64,000 nt of DNA. It comes from an uncultured Lachnospiraceae bacterium. GTDB lineage: Bacteria; Bacillota; Clostridia; Lachnospirales; Lachnospiraceae. This document shows positions 34,393-42,643 of this stretch, piece after piece; within the stretch, counting starts at the first letter, position 1, and each line of letters begins with the position of its first letter. The position numbers and the translations under genes are program-made. The notes beneath the pieces were generated by a model, which had not been told where the DNA came from, ran no database searches, and saw only the letters and a program-made list of their open reading frames with translations. Location: assembly GCA_944381405.1 (NCBI GenBank), contig CALWLA010000001.1, positions 1-64,000 of the forward strand, in the 5' to 3' direction.

Positions 34393-35179
34393 GTTGTTCC
34401 GTGCTGTAAGCGTCGGGCCGGTCTGCCTTTTTCTTCTGCCGCTCCGTATAGATCTGCCTCAGCAGCACGATCAGGGCCGACAAGGCAAAAAGGATCAGCA
34501 GTCCCGTCACCAGAAGCTGCGCGCCTCCCGTCAGCATGCCGCCCACATAGGAATACACGATGGTGGCAGGCAGCTGTCCGATGCCCGTGGCGATAAAAAA
34601 GGACCCGAAACTCATGGAAGTAAGCCCCGCCGCATAGCTGACGATGTCAAAGGACATAAAAGGAAGAAGCCTTGCGATAAGGATGGCGTTCCTTCCATGC
34701 TTTGCAAAGAACTCGTCCACGGATCTCAGGGCCTTGTGGGAGGTGAGCTTTACCACCGCGTCCCGGCCAAGGATCCTGGCGATCCAGAAGCACACCGCAG
34801 CCCCCGCCATGGCGGAGGACCAGGACAGGATCGCTCCCTGCCACCAGCCGAAGAGATTGGCGTTGGCAAAGGTGATCATGAAGGCCGGTAGCGGCGCTGC
34901 GATGGACTGAAAGACCATGAGGAAAAAGGAGATAAAGGCCGCCCAGCCTCCATAGGCTGCGATCCACTCCCGCACCACCGTAAAGTCGCCGCTGGCGAAC
35001 ATGGCGAACATGCTGTTGGTAAAGCTGTGAACAGAGGGTACCAGGAAATAGACAGCCACAAGGGCCAGAGCCACAGCGATCAGGGCGATCCTTTCCGTCC
35101 GTTTTTTCCGGCTGGTTTCTCTGTCATAGGCGGAAACCGGAACCGCTTCCGCACCTTCTGTAATATTTTTCTTACGCAT
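34382..35179 (-). CDS. TVP38/TMEM64 family membrane protein
   Basis: 265 residues. Five to six membrane spans with the family blocks FPLPAFMITFANANLFGWWQG-like (here APLPAFMITFANANLFGW), ILIARLLPFMSFDIVSYAAGLTSM and GQLPATIVYSYVGGML. Its function in the family is unknown; members are linked to membrane lipid or small-molecule transport. It is paralogous to the N-terminal domain of the fusion protein encoded next, so the operon has two such domains. First gene of the arsenosugar-type operon. Confidence 0.85.
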   Translation of the reverse strand: MRKKNITEGAEAVPVSAYDRETSRKKRTERIALIAVALALVAVYFLVPSVHSFTNSMFAMFASGDFTVVREWIAAYGGWAAFISFFLMVFQSIAAPLPAFMITFANANLFGWWQGAILSWSSAMAGAAVCFWIARILGRDAVVKLTSHKALRSVDEFFAKHGRNAILIARLLPFMSFDIVSYAAGLTSMSFGSFFIATGIGQLPATIVYSYVGGMLTGGAQLLVTGLLILFALSALIVLLRQIYTERQKKKADRPDAYSTEQHES

Positions 35180-35213
35180 AACAATCTTTCTTTATTTTCA
35201 GAATTTTGTTGCT

Positions 35214-35231
35214 CTGATTCCCTTGAATCAG
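35214..35231 (-). promoter_or_regulatory. perfect 7-bp inverted repeat upstream of the arsenosugar-type operon
   Basis: CTGATTC (35214-35220) and GAATCAG (35225-35231) are separated by 4 nt and lie 35 nt upstream of the TVP38 gene start at 35179. It is a candidate operator; I could not find a convincing promoter beside it. Confidence 0.4.
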
Positions 35232-35252
35232 CCGATTTTGGGTTTATGAAAG

Positions 35253-35290
35253 GCGGGCCGCCGATTTTCAAGAGACAGCCCGCTTTTTTT
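35253..35290. terminator. hairpin downstream of the selenium supply operon
   Basis: GCGGGC (35253-35258) and GCCCGC (35278-35283) pair, extended by A/T pairs. The T7 run lies on the plus strand side, so minus-strand termination after yedF (stop at 35312) would be less efficient. Confidence 0.5.
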
Positions 35291-35311
35291 CATGAACATT
35301 TTTTCAGAAGA

Positions 35312-35905
35312 TCAGGGCTTGATGACCCTTCCGGCCTTGGCAATGGTCTCCACGATGGTGTACATGTTGCTGACCGTACCTACCGCCAGCTTTTCCTTCA
35401 GATGGTAATAATCCAGGCAGGTGCCGCAGGTCATGATCTCAACCCCCTGCTCCGCCAGATTCCTAAGATCCGGCAGGGTATCCGCTCCCTCGCAGGTGAG
35501 GGTCGCGCCGCCGTTATAGAAGATCATGGTCTTGGGAAGCTGATCCAGCTGGGTCACTGCAAAGATAAAGCTCTTGATGAGCACCTTGCCCAGCTCGTCG
35601 TTGCCCTCTCCCATTCTGTCGGAGGAGACCACGACGATGGTGTCTCCGGCAGGGGCTGCCCCCTCCGGCTGCTCCTCCTTGGGAGCTCCCTCCATCTCGA
35701 TGGTGATGACATACTTCTTTTCCGCCTCCTGCTGGGAGCTTACCTTGCCGCCTACAGACTGGGCCATCTTGGTCACATTGGAAACAGCGGTCTCGTTATC
35801 CACATAGACCTTTACCGTCTCTGGGCCGGTGATTCCGGCCATTGCCTTTTTCGTTTTGATTACCGGGATCGGACAAGCATCGCCGATCGCATTTACTTCT
35901 ATCAT
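35312..35905 (-). CDS. yedF: YedF-type selenium metabolism protein (TusA-DsrE-like)
   Basis: 197 residues. The N-terminal TusA domain (MIEVNAIGDACPIPVIKTKKAM, sulfur/selenium-carrier Cys10 in ACPIPV) is joined to a DsrE-like domain (about 85-197) with VIMTCGTCLDYY-like Cys pair in VEIMTCGTCLDYYHL. This is the TIGR03527 arrangement, found only in genomes with selenium traits. It probably passes reduced selenium from the desulfurase or uptake protein to SelD. Last gene of the yedE-tusA-DUF3343-desulfurase-yedF operon. Confidence 0.9.
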   Translation of the reverse strand: MIEVNAIGDACPIPVIKTKKAMAGITGPETVKVYVDNETAVSNVTKMAQSVGGKVSSQQEAEKKYVITIEMEGAPKEEQPEGAAPAGDTIVVVSSDRMGEGNDELGKVLIKSFIFAVTQLDQLPKTMIFYNGGATLTCEGADTLPDLRNLAEQGVEIMTCGTCLDYYHLKEKLAVGTVSNMYTIVETIAKAGRVIKP

Positions 35906-36000
35906 GTTTTTACCCTTCTTTCCTGTTATTCGTTCTACAACTTGCTTTGCTGGATGAGATGCCGCCGGGAAGCCTTCCAGGAGCTCTCCCTTTGGTCTCC

Positions 36001-37164
36001 TTAAACATCCGCCGCCAGCTCCCGGACCGCCTTGATGGCGTAATCCACCTCTTCTTCGGTGTTGAACCAGGAAAAGGCGAAACGCACCATACCCTGCTCC
36101 ACGGTGCCCATGGCCTCATGGATGAGGGGCGCGCAGTGAGCGCCGGGTCTGGTGGAAATGCCGTAATCTCCCTCCAGCTGGTCCGATACCTCGGAGGAAT
36201 CGTAATCCCCGATGTTCAGGGAAACGATGGCTGCCCGCTGGTCCGTATCGTAGTCTCCGTAAAAATGGATGACCGGAAGGTCCTTGAGACCGTCGTAGAA
36301 ACGCTTTGCCAGAGCGATCTCATGGGCGTGGACCTGGTCGATCCCCACCTCCTTTGTGAGCCAGTTAAGGGATGCCCGAAGGCCTGCCAGGCTGTGAGCG
36401 TTCATGGTGCCGCACTCCAGATGGGTGGGCATCTCCTCCGGCTGGTGCTGCAGATAGGAAAGCACTCCGGTGCCGCCGGACTTCATAGGCCGGATCTCAA
36501 GGCCTTCCCGTACCGCCATGCCGCCGGTACCCTGGGGCCCGTAAAGGCCCTTGTGTCCCGTAAAGGCCACCACGTCGATGTTCATGGCCTTCATGTCGAT
36601 GGGCAGGACTCCCGCCGTCTGAGAGGCGTCCACAATGAACAGAAGCCCGTGGGCCTTTGCGATCTTGCCGATGGCCATAAGGTCGTTGGCATTGCCCGTT
36701 ACATTGGAAGCATGGGTAAAGATCAGGGCCTTTGTCTCCGGGCGGATGTGCTTTTCAATGTCTGAAAGCAGCAGCCTGCCCTTTTCATCCACACCGATAA
36801 AGGTATGAGACACCCCCTGCTCCTCCTCAATGTCGTAGAGAGGACGCAGCACCGCATTATGCTCCATGACGGAGCTGATGACATGATCTCCCTTTTGAAA
36901 GAGTCCCCGGATGGCCATGTTCAAAGCCTCCGTGGAATTGCAGGTAAATACCACCTGCTTGGGATTGCCCAGATTCAGCATATCGCTCACAAGACATCTG
37001 GCCTCGTAGATCACCCTGGAAGCATCCAGAGCGTGGCCGCCGGTGTCTCTGCCGGAATTGCCGAAGCTGGTCAGGGCAGCCGTCACCGCTTCCACCACAC
37101 AAGGCGGTTTCTGCATGGTGGTGGCGGCATTGTCCAGATAAACTCGTTTGATTTCCCCCATCAT
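36001..37164 (-). CDS. class V aminotransferase, cysteine desulfurase / selenocysteine lyase-like
   Basis: 387 residues. PLP-dependent fold: TCNSTEALNMAIRGL, DASQTAGVLPIDM, PLP-binding Lys in FTGHKGLYGPQGTGG, and a catalytic-loop Cys in STRPGAHCAPLIHE. This is the cysteine desulfurase family EF2568 type (TIGR01977), which in selenium operons is believed to release selenium or sulfur for SelD. Sited between the DUF3343 gene and yedF. The exact substrate (cysteine or selenocysteine) cannot be decided from sequence. Confidence 0.88.
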   Translation of the reverse strand: MMGEIKRVYLDNAATTMQKPPCVVEAVTAALTSFGNSGRDTGGHALDASRVIYEARCLVSDMLNLGNPKQVVFTCNSTEALNMAIRGLFQKGDHVISSVMEHNAVLRPLYDIEEEQGVSHTFIGVDEKGRLLLSDIEKHIRPETKALIFTHASNVTGNANDLMAIGKIAKAHGLLFIVDASQTAGVLPIDMKAMNIDVVAFTGHKGLYGPQGTGGMAVREGLEIRPMKSGGTGVLSYLQHQPEEMPTHLECGTMNAHSLAGLRASLNWLTKEVGIDQVHAHEIALAKRFYDGLKDLPVIHFYGDYDTDQRAAIVSLNIGDYDSSEVSDQLEGDYGISTRPGAHCAPLIHEAMGTVEQGMVRFAFSWFNTEEEVDYAIKAVRELAADV

Positions 37165-37188
37165 TTTGCTAACTCCTTTTTGCCGTTT

Positions 37189-37425
37189 TTAGAACAGGAT
37201 CACGGCCATCTCGTCGAATTCCACCTGATGCTCCTTAAGGAAGCCGGCAAATTCTCCCTCCAGCTCCGGTTCGCAGCTCCAGGCCAGGCCGCAGCCTGCA
37301 GAAAGCTGCCGCGGCACCGGGATGATCCTTCCGGAAAACCCCTGGGCCTTGCAGGCCTTTTCACAGGCAAGGGCGTCTGCCGTGGTATGGAAGGTGGTGA
37401 TCAGTCTAAGTTGTTTTTGTCTCAT
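37189..37425 (-). CDS. DUF3343 putative Se/S carrier protein
   Basis: 78 residues, small acidic protein. ITTFHTTADALACEKACKAQGFSGRIIPVPRQLSAGCGLAWSC contains the conserved A-x-x-A-E-K and PVPRxLSAGCGLA motifs of DUF3343, a family strongly tied to selenium use, with the Cys in SAGCG a likely carrier residue. It lies between TusA and the desulfurase in one operon. Confidence 0.88.
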   Translation of the reverse strand: MRQKQLRLITTFHTTADALACEKACKAQGFSGRIIPVPRQLSAGCGLAWSCEPELEGEFAGFLKEHQVEFDEMAVILF

Positions 37426-37474
37426 AATTCCTTATCTTCTTTCCATTGTTTTTTGCGGCCTGGCGCTGAAGCGT

Positions 37475-37684
37475 TTATTTGGTAATGATCACCTCAAACT
37501 CGGAGCCCACCTCGTGGACCTCTGCCTTCCGTCCCTGGGACTGGGCATACTTTTCCACGTTCTTATAGCAGTGGGGCTCGGAAACCAGTACCTTGATGGT
37601 ATCGTCGCCATGGTTCTTGATGGCCTCTGCCGTCATCATGACCGGCTCGGGGCAGGAAAGGCCTCTTGCATCAACCTCGTACAT
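37475..37684 (-). CDS. TusA-family sulfur/selenium carrier
   Basis: 69 residues from the ATG at 37684, 8 nt after GGAGG; an in-frame ATG two codons upstream is too close to that site. The TusA motif RGLSCPEPVMMT with carrier Cys and the later EVGSEFEVIITK strand fit. It would pass persulfide or perselenide groups in the selenium supply pathway. Located just after the YedE gene. Confidence 0.9.
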   Translation of the reverse strand: MYEVDARGLSCPEPVMMTAEAIKNHGDDTIKVLVSEPHCYKNVEKYAQSQGRKAEVHEVGSEFEVIITK

Positions 37685-37762
37685 AATCATATCCTCCGTT
37701 TTGCTCTTTTGCTGCCGGAGACCAGCAGGGCCTCCGGCGCTGCTTTTTCATACTTTGCTGAA

Positions 37763-38833
37763 TTACTTTTTCTTCGGCATGAATCCGATGACAAAGGTCA
37801 CTGCAATGGCGATGATCAGAGCCACCTTGCCCGCCATGGAGGGGCCGCCTGCCGCTTCAGCTGAAGCTGCCGCTGATGCCAGACCGAAGTTGTGGCAGAA
37901 GGCTGCTCCCACGAACATGCCCACAAAGGTCACTGCCGCATCGGAAGAGCCCTGGCCTGCCAGGATGATCTGGCGCAGAGGGCATCCGCCTGCCAGAACG
38001 CCTGCAAAGCCGACTGCATAAAGTCCCAGGAAGTTCCAGATATGCTGTGCATGGGCGATGGGCTGTCCGCTGAAGCCCAGGGTGAACTTGCCCAGGGCCA
38101 GGTTGCCGATGAGCATGATCACAAAAAATCCTGCCAGGATCGCAAAGAGATCCGTATTCTTTGTCAGGATCAGGTCCCGGATGCCGCCGATGGTGCACAT
38201 ACGGATGCGCTGTGCAACGATACCGAAAATGATGCCGCCTGCCAGAGACAGGATCATGGGCGCGTGCATGGAGCCGGGGCCGCTTTCGCTGAGGGCAAAC
38301 AGCGCCGGTACTGCCAGTGACAGAATGAACAGGAAGGTCCAGGCAACGGGAAGCACCGCGCCTGCCGCAGCCGTGGTCTCATGAGACCGTCCCAGGGAAA
38401 ATCCCCTCTTCAGTGCCACGATACCGGTTCCGATACCTGCCACAAAGCCTACGAGGCCCACATAAGCGTTCAGATCTCCTGCCGCCATGCGGATGATCAT
38501 CCGCAGCGGGCATCCCAGGAATACCAGAGCGCCCACCATCATGATGAAGCCCAGGATAAATCTGGTCATGGGTGAGGATCCGGCTGTGGAACGGTACTCC
38601 CTGGTCACCACTGCGATCAGGAAGGCGCCCAACAGCATGCCTGCGATCTCCGGACGGAAGTACTGTACCGTAGCCGTGGTGTGCAGCTTCACTGCGCCTG
38701 CGGAATCCCGGATGAAACAGGCGATACAGAAGGCCATGTTTCCAGGGTTGCCGGTTGCCGCAAGGATCACGGCGATCAGACCCAGTATTGCTCCTGAGAT
38801 CAGGAGCGTTGTTTTGTTTTTCGCTAAATCCAT
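37763..38833 (-). CDS. yedE: YedE-family putative selenium transporter
   Basis: 356 residues, about ten membrane helices, with two YeeE/YedE repeats. Each repeat has the thiosulfate-transporter-like Cys/Gly motif: GCPLRMIIRMAAGD and GGCPLRQIILAGQGS. CIACFIRDSAGAVKLH near the N-terminus is typical of TIGR04112 members, which co-occur with selenium traits. It probably takes up a selenium compound. First gene of the selenium supply operon, with its own promoter and a palindrome upstream. Confidence 0.9.
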   Translation of the reverse strand: MDLAKNKTTLLISGAILGLIAVILAATGNPGNMAFCIACFIRDSAGAVKLHTTATVQYFRPEIAGMLLGAFLIAVVTREYRSTAGSSPMTRFILGFIMMVGALVFLGCPLRMIIRMAAGDLNAYVGLVGFVAGIGTGIVALKRGFSLGRSHETTAAAGAVLPVAWTFLFILSLAVPALFALSESGPGSMHAPMILSLAGGIIFGIVAQRIRMCTIGGIRDLILTKNTDLFAILAGFFVIMLIGNLALGKFTLGFSGQPIAHAQHIWNFLGLYAVGFAGVLAGGCPLRQIILAGQGSSDAAVTFVGMFVGAAFCHNFGLASAAASAEAAGGPSMAGKVALIIAIAVTFVIGFMPKKK

Positions 38834-38882
38834 AACTCTTGTCCCCCTTATGATTTTCCAACAGCTTCTGCCGTTTGTTGTT

Positions 38883-38912
38883 ATTATACCCCTGCCGCCC
38901 CGGGCCTCTCAA
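38883..38912 (-). promoter_or_regulatory. promoter of the selenium supply operon
   Basis: TTGAGA (38907-38912) and TATAAT (38883-38888) on the minus strand are 18 bp apart. They lie about 50 nt upstream of the yedE start. Confidence 0.65.
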
Positions 38913-38927
38913 AGTTTATAAAACTTT
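38911..38927 (-). promoter_or_regulatory. palindrome at the yedE -35 region
   Basis: AAAGTTT and AAACTTT flank ATA as a perfect inverted repeat (17 bp) that touches the -35 box. A regulator responding to selenium or redox state could bind here. Confidence 0.5.
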
Positions 38928-38994
38928 TGAATAAGTGCCCTTCTGGCGCTTATAAATCGGGCTTCCTGGGACTTTCTCCCGCAAAAAGAGCGCC

Positions 38995-39011
38995 GGCCCT
39001 CCGGAAGGGCC
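38995..39011 (-). terminator. terminator after selB
   Basis: GGCCCT and AGGGCC form a 6-bp stem with a 5-nt loop, followed on the minus strand after about 10 nt by CTTTTT. Just beyond the selB stop at 39016. Confidence 0.6.
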
Positions 39012-39015
39012 CGCC

Positions 39016-40923
39016 TTACAGCAGGATTCTGGCGTCTCCCACCATCTTAGTGATCTTCTGCTTGTCCAGGCACTCCAGAAACTGCATGGCATATTTCCGG
39101 GAGGTTCCCGCCAGATCCCGGAATTCTCCCAGGGTGATCTGATCGTGGCTGTCCATGAACTCGCTGAATTTCTGCATCAGCTCGTCATAGGATTTTTTAT
39201 CCATATAGGTGGTGGGGGACAGCTTGATCAGAGCCCCCTCCTTGTGCATGTTTTCGATGATCTGCCGGGCCTTGGTCTTATCCTTGAAGGAGTTGGTCAC
39301 CTCTGCCGTAGGCGGCGCTTCGATGCCCGCCGCCGCGTACTGCTTTGCGATCTGGATCCGCATGCTGGTGAGCTCGTCGTTGTAGGCGGTGTTGAAGTCC
39401 TTGACGGACACATAGGTTCCGCTGGTCTTTGCGATCATCCGCTTTACAAGCTCCGCCAAGAGCACATCTGCCTTTTTCTGATCCGGCAGATGGAATTTCT
39501 CATAGAGCCTGGACTTGAATTCCTCCTTGTCCATGCCTTCGGTGATGGGATTGTTGATATGGTACTCCTTCAGGGTCTCCGAAGCGAAATCGGAGATCAG
39601 CTTCCAGTAGTCCATATGGATGACGCTGCCGTCGGAAAGGATGATGATCTTCTTTTTCTCCTTCAGCCGGTTCAGGTAAAATTCCGTCTGGAGCCGGGAC
39701 ATATCCATGATGGCGGAGATCACCTCCGGCATGGGGAATCGCCGGCTTTCCTCCTTGATCTCCAGGAGCACCACCTCTTCCGTCTCTCCCGTTTCCTTGA
39801 TGTGCAGGGATTCCACCACCGCTTCGTCGTGGCGCTTGTGCTTCACCGGCGCCGCATCCAGCACGATGCCGCCGCCAAAGGTCACCACCGGGGAGAAAAA
39901 CCGGATGATGAAGCGGTCGTTTTTCTTCACCACCACCGGCTCATCGAAGCGAAGCTGGGCATAGCAGGATTCCCCTGCCTCGATGATATCCTTGTCCAGC
40001 ATCACCACCTTGGCGATGACCTGGGAAGCGCCGTAGTTCAGGTGCACCCGGTCTCCGCTCTTTAAGCGGCGGTCCGAGGACTTGAAGAGGCTCAGCTTTA
40101 CGTCGATCATGGTTCCGGGAAGCACGGAGCCGGGATAAGCCAGCACCTCGCCTCTGTGGATCTCTTCCTTTTTGATGTTCAGCAGGTTGATGGCGGTACG
40201 CTGTCCCGCGTAGGCCTTGTCCTCCTGCTTGCCGTGGCTCTGGATGCCCCGGACCTTAAGCCTCCGGCCCTGGGGATACAGCACCACCTCTTCTCCCACG
40301 GAAAGGGAGCCCTCCTGCAGGGTACCGGTAACCACGGTGCCGAAGCCCTCCATGGTAAAGGCCCGGTCCACCGCCAGGCGGAACAGCTCCGGGTCCTCCC
40401 GGCGATTGCCGCATTCCCGCACCATATCGATGATCATGGCCCGGAGCTTTTCGATGTTTTCGCCGGTATAGGCGGAGACCCGGATCATGGGAGCCTTTTC
40501 CAGGAAGCTGCCCTTTACCATCTCCTGCACGTCCGCCTCTACCATCTCCGCCCAGTCCGGTTCCACGGTGTCGGACTTGGTGAGCACGATGATGCCTTCC
40601 TTGATGTGGAGCATCTTCAGGATCTCAAAATGCTCCGTGGTCTGGGGCATGACGCCCTCATCCAGGGCGATGACCATCAGCACCAGGTCGATGCCGCCGA
40701 TGCCTGCCAGCATGTTCTTCACAAACTTTTCATGGCCGGGCACGTCGATGATGCCGATGTGAAGGCCCTCATCGTTGGGCAGATTGGCAAAGCCCAGGTC
40801 GATGGTGATTCCCCGCTTCTTTTCTTCCTTCAGCCGGTCGGTGTCGTATCCGGAAAGGGCCTTGATCAGGCAGGTTTTTCCATGGTCCACATGGCCTGCC
40901 GTACCAACGATAATATTCTGCAT
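39016..40923 (-). CDS. selB: selenocysteine-specific elongation factor SelB
   Basis: 635 residues, the usual length. The EF-Tu-like GTPase has [31 protein letters not shown] and VDVPGHE-like [11 protein letters not shown], then LTKSD. The C-terminal half is a string of winged helices ([30 protein letters not shown] in the last) that bind the SECIS hairpin. It delivers Sec-tRNA to in-frame UGA. The ATG immediately follows the selA stop (TAAATG). Required for the selenoproteins encoded at 30625, 45356, 47388 and 53302. Confidence 0.96.
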   Translation of the reverse strand: MQNIIVGTAGHVDHGKTCLIKALSGYDTDRLKEEKKRGITIDLGFANLPNDEGLHIGIIDVPGHEKFVKNMLAGIGGIDLVLMVIALDEGVMPQTTEHFEILKMLHIKEGIIVLTKSDTVEPDWAEMVEADVQEMVKGSFLEKAPMIRVSAYTGENIEKLRAMIIDMVRECGNRREDPELFRLAVDRAFTMEGFGTVVTGTLQEGSLSVGEEVVLYPQGRRLKVRGIQSHGKQEDKAYAGQRTAINLLNIKKEEIHRGEVLAYPGSVLPGTMIDVKLSLFKSSDRRLKSGDRVHLNYGASQVIAKVVMLDKDIIEAGESCYAQLRFDEPVVVKKNDRFIIRFFSPVVTFGGGIVLDAAPVKHKRHDEAVVESLHIKETGETEEVVLLEIKEESRRFPMPEVISAIMDMSRLQTEFYLNRLKEKKKIIILSDGSVIHMDYWKLISDFASETLKEYHINNPITEGMDKEEFKSRLYEKFHLPDQKKADVLLAELVKRMIAKTSGTYVSVKDFNTAYNDELTSMRIQIAKQYAAAGIEAPPTAEVTNSFKDKTKARQIIENMHKEGALIKLSPTTYMDKKSYDELMQKFSEFMDSHDQITLGEFRDLAGTSRKYAMQFLECLDKQKITKMVGDARILL

Positions 40924-42327
40924 TTATTTTTCACCGCCTTCTATCTGAACAAACGCCTCTGTTACCAGGGAGAACTCCTCTTCCTTGATGCAGCGCACGT
41001 CGATCAGGATCTTCTCGTGTCCGATGCGGGCGATCACCGGCACCTCCGCCTTCCGGAGCTTCCGCTCCATCTGCTCCGCCGTCATGCCGGAAAGCTCCAG
41101 GGAAACCGCATAGCCCTTGAGGTAATTGGCAGGAGCGGAACCGCCGCCCACCTGATCCGTCACCTCCTCGAGGCCCAGCCGGTATGCGGGAGCCGCCTTG
41201 GCGATCATGGCGGAAAGACGTTCTGCCTTTTCCTTGAGGGCCTCCGGCTCCATGCAGATCATGGCCAGGGTAGGGATCTCCTTTTTGGCCTTTTCCAGAT
41301 CGAGATACTGGAAGAAGGTAGCCTCCAGAGCTGCCAGGGTCATCTTGTCCACCCGGAAGGCTCGTGCCAGGGGATGCTTTTTCATCAGGTCGATATACTT
41401 TTTCTTACCGATGATGATGCCGCCCTGGGGACCTCCCAAGAGCTTGTCCCCGGAGAACAGGATCACATCCGGCTCCGCCTTCATGGCGTCCAGCACCGTA
41501 GGCTCGTTGACGCCGTATTTATGCAGGTCTGCCATCAGGCCATTGCCCATGTCATAGATCACGGGAATGCCCTTTTTATGGCCCAGAGCCACCATATCCG
41601 GCAACGCCACGTCCTCCGTAAAGCCGATGATGCGGTAGTTGGAGGTATGGACCTTCATGAACGCGCCGGTAAGCTCCGGATCGTAGGCCTTTTCATAGTC
41701 GGAAAGCTTGGTCTTGTTGGTGGTGCCCACGTCCTTTAAGATGGCGCCGGACTCGCTCATGACCTCCGGGATCCGGAAGGAACCTCCGATCTCCACAAGC
41801 TCGCCTCTGGATACCACCACCTCCTTGCCTCTGGCAAGGGCTGCCAGTACGATCATGGTGGCTGCAGCGTTGTTGTTCACCACCATGGCCGCCTCTGCCC
41901 CGGTAACCTTTTTTACGATGTTTTCCACGATATCCTGGCGGCTGCCTCTCATGCCACGCTTCAGGTCATATTCCAGGGTGCTGTAATTGTCCGCGATATC
42001 CGCCACGGCCTGGGCTGCCTCCTTTGACAGCTGGGCACGGCCCAGATTGGTATGGAGTACAACGCCGGTGGCGTTGATCACCCGGCGGAGGGTCTTACGC
42101 TTTTTCTGCAGGATGGAATCCACGATCTCGTCCATCAGGGCCTCCGCGTTGTCCAGTCCCTCCGTATTTCCGGAAAGGATCTCCTGTCTCAGATGGTCGA
42201 TGGTCTCCCGGACGCTTTCCACGATGACAGATCTGGGCGTAGTTCCGTAAAATAAAACGAGGCGCTGATCCTGCAGCACCTCGTCTATCTTAGGGATCCT
42301 ACGCAAAATGTTTTGCATATTATCCAT
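40924..42327 (-). CDS. selA: L-seryl-tRNA(Sec) selenium transferase SelA
   Basis: 467 residues from the ATG at 42327, preceded by AAGGAG; a longer upstream frame runs back through the tRNA-Sec gene and is not coding. The PLP-binding lysine is Lys295 in [15 protein letters not shown]. Other SelA blocks are [18 protein letters not shown] and [31 protein letters not shown]. It turns Ser-tRNA-Sec into Sec-tRNA-Sec with selenophosphate. It lies 46 nt after selC and abuts selB. Confidence 0.96.
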   Translation of the reverse strand: MDNMQNILRRIPKIDEVLQDQRLVLFYGTTPRSVIVESVRETIDHLRQEILSGNTEGLDNAEALMDEIVDSILQKKRKTLRRVINATGVVLHTNLGRAQLSKEAAQAVADIADNYSTLEYDLKRGMRGSRQDIVENIVKKVTGAEAAMVVNNNAAATMIVLAALARGKEVVVSRGELVEIGGSFRIPEVMSESGAILKDVGTTNKTKLSDYEKAYDPELTGAFMKVHTSNYRIIGFTEDVALPDMVALGHKKGIPVIYDMGNGLMADLHKYGVNEPTVLDAMKAEPDVILFSGDKLLGGPQGGIIIGKKKYIDLMKKHPLARAFRVDKMTLAALEATFFQYLDLEKAKKEIPTLAMICMEPEALKEKAERLSAMIAKAAPAYRLGLEEVTDQVGGGSAPANYLKGYAVSLELSGMTAEQMERKLRKAEVPVIARIGHEKILIDVRCIKEEEFSLVTEAFVQIEGGEK

Positions 42328-42372
42328 TTCTATTTCTCCTTGAATGTTCAGCTGCTGAGATAATAAAGGAAA

Positions 42373-42466
42373 CGGAGGAGGTGGGAATCGAACCCACCCG
42401 TGAGGCTCTAAACCCCACACAACGGTTTTGAAGACCGCGAGGCACACCAGTCACCTATCTGCCTCC
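42373..42466 (-). tRNA. selC: tRNA-Sec (anticodon UCA), acceptor 3' strand one base short
   Basis: 94 nt. The anticodon TCA lies at 42429-42431 in a CTTCAAA loop closed by GCGGT/ACCGT. There is a long variable arm (GTGGGG/CCTCAC) and a T arm GTGGG-TTCGATT-CCCAC, typical of tRNA-Sec. The 5' strand reads GGAGGCAG, whose complement is CTGCCTCC, but the 3' strand is CTCCTCC, with one G missing after CT. Either the stem has a bulged C6 or the assembly has a single-base deletion. CCA is not encoded. Confidence 0.93.
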
Positions 42467-42540
42467 ATATTACCTAAGCATTGCAGCCAATGGCTGCCTG
42501 TTTAGTTTTGAATGTACGGTGTCGTTACCTTTACATCCGA

Positions 42541-42567
42541 CGGCGGGAAATTTCTTTCCCACCGCCG
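42541..42567 (-). other. GC-rich hairpin between grdC/D and selC
   Basis: CGGCGG-type arms (42541-42550 and 42556-42567) pair across CTTT. Downstream of the grd operon stop at 42644 and upstream of tRNA-Sec, without a T run. It could be a terminator of reduced strength or a processing signal that releases tRNA-Sec. Confidence 0.5.
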
Positions 42568-42643
42568 CTGTAAAGTATACTTTATTTCTCAATAAGAGTC
42601 AAGCTGAATCTCAGGATTTCGGGATTTTTTCTCCCTGCAAGGT

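Noticed and set aside
40924..42447. SelA with a start at 42447
   Set aside because: The extra N-terminus is translation of the tRNA-Sec gene; the ATG at 42327 has a proper ribosome binding site.
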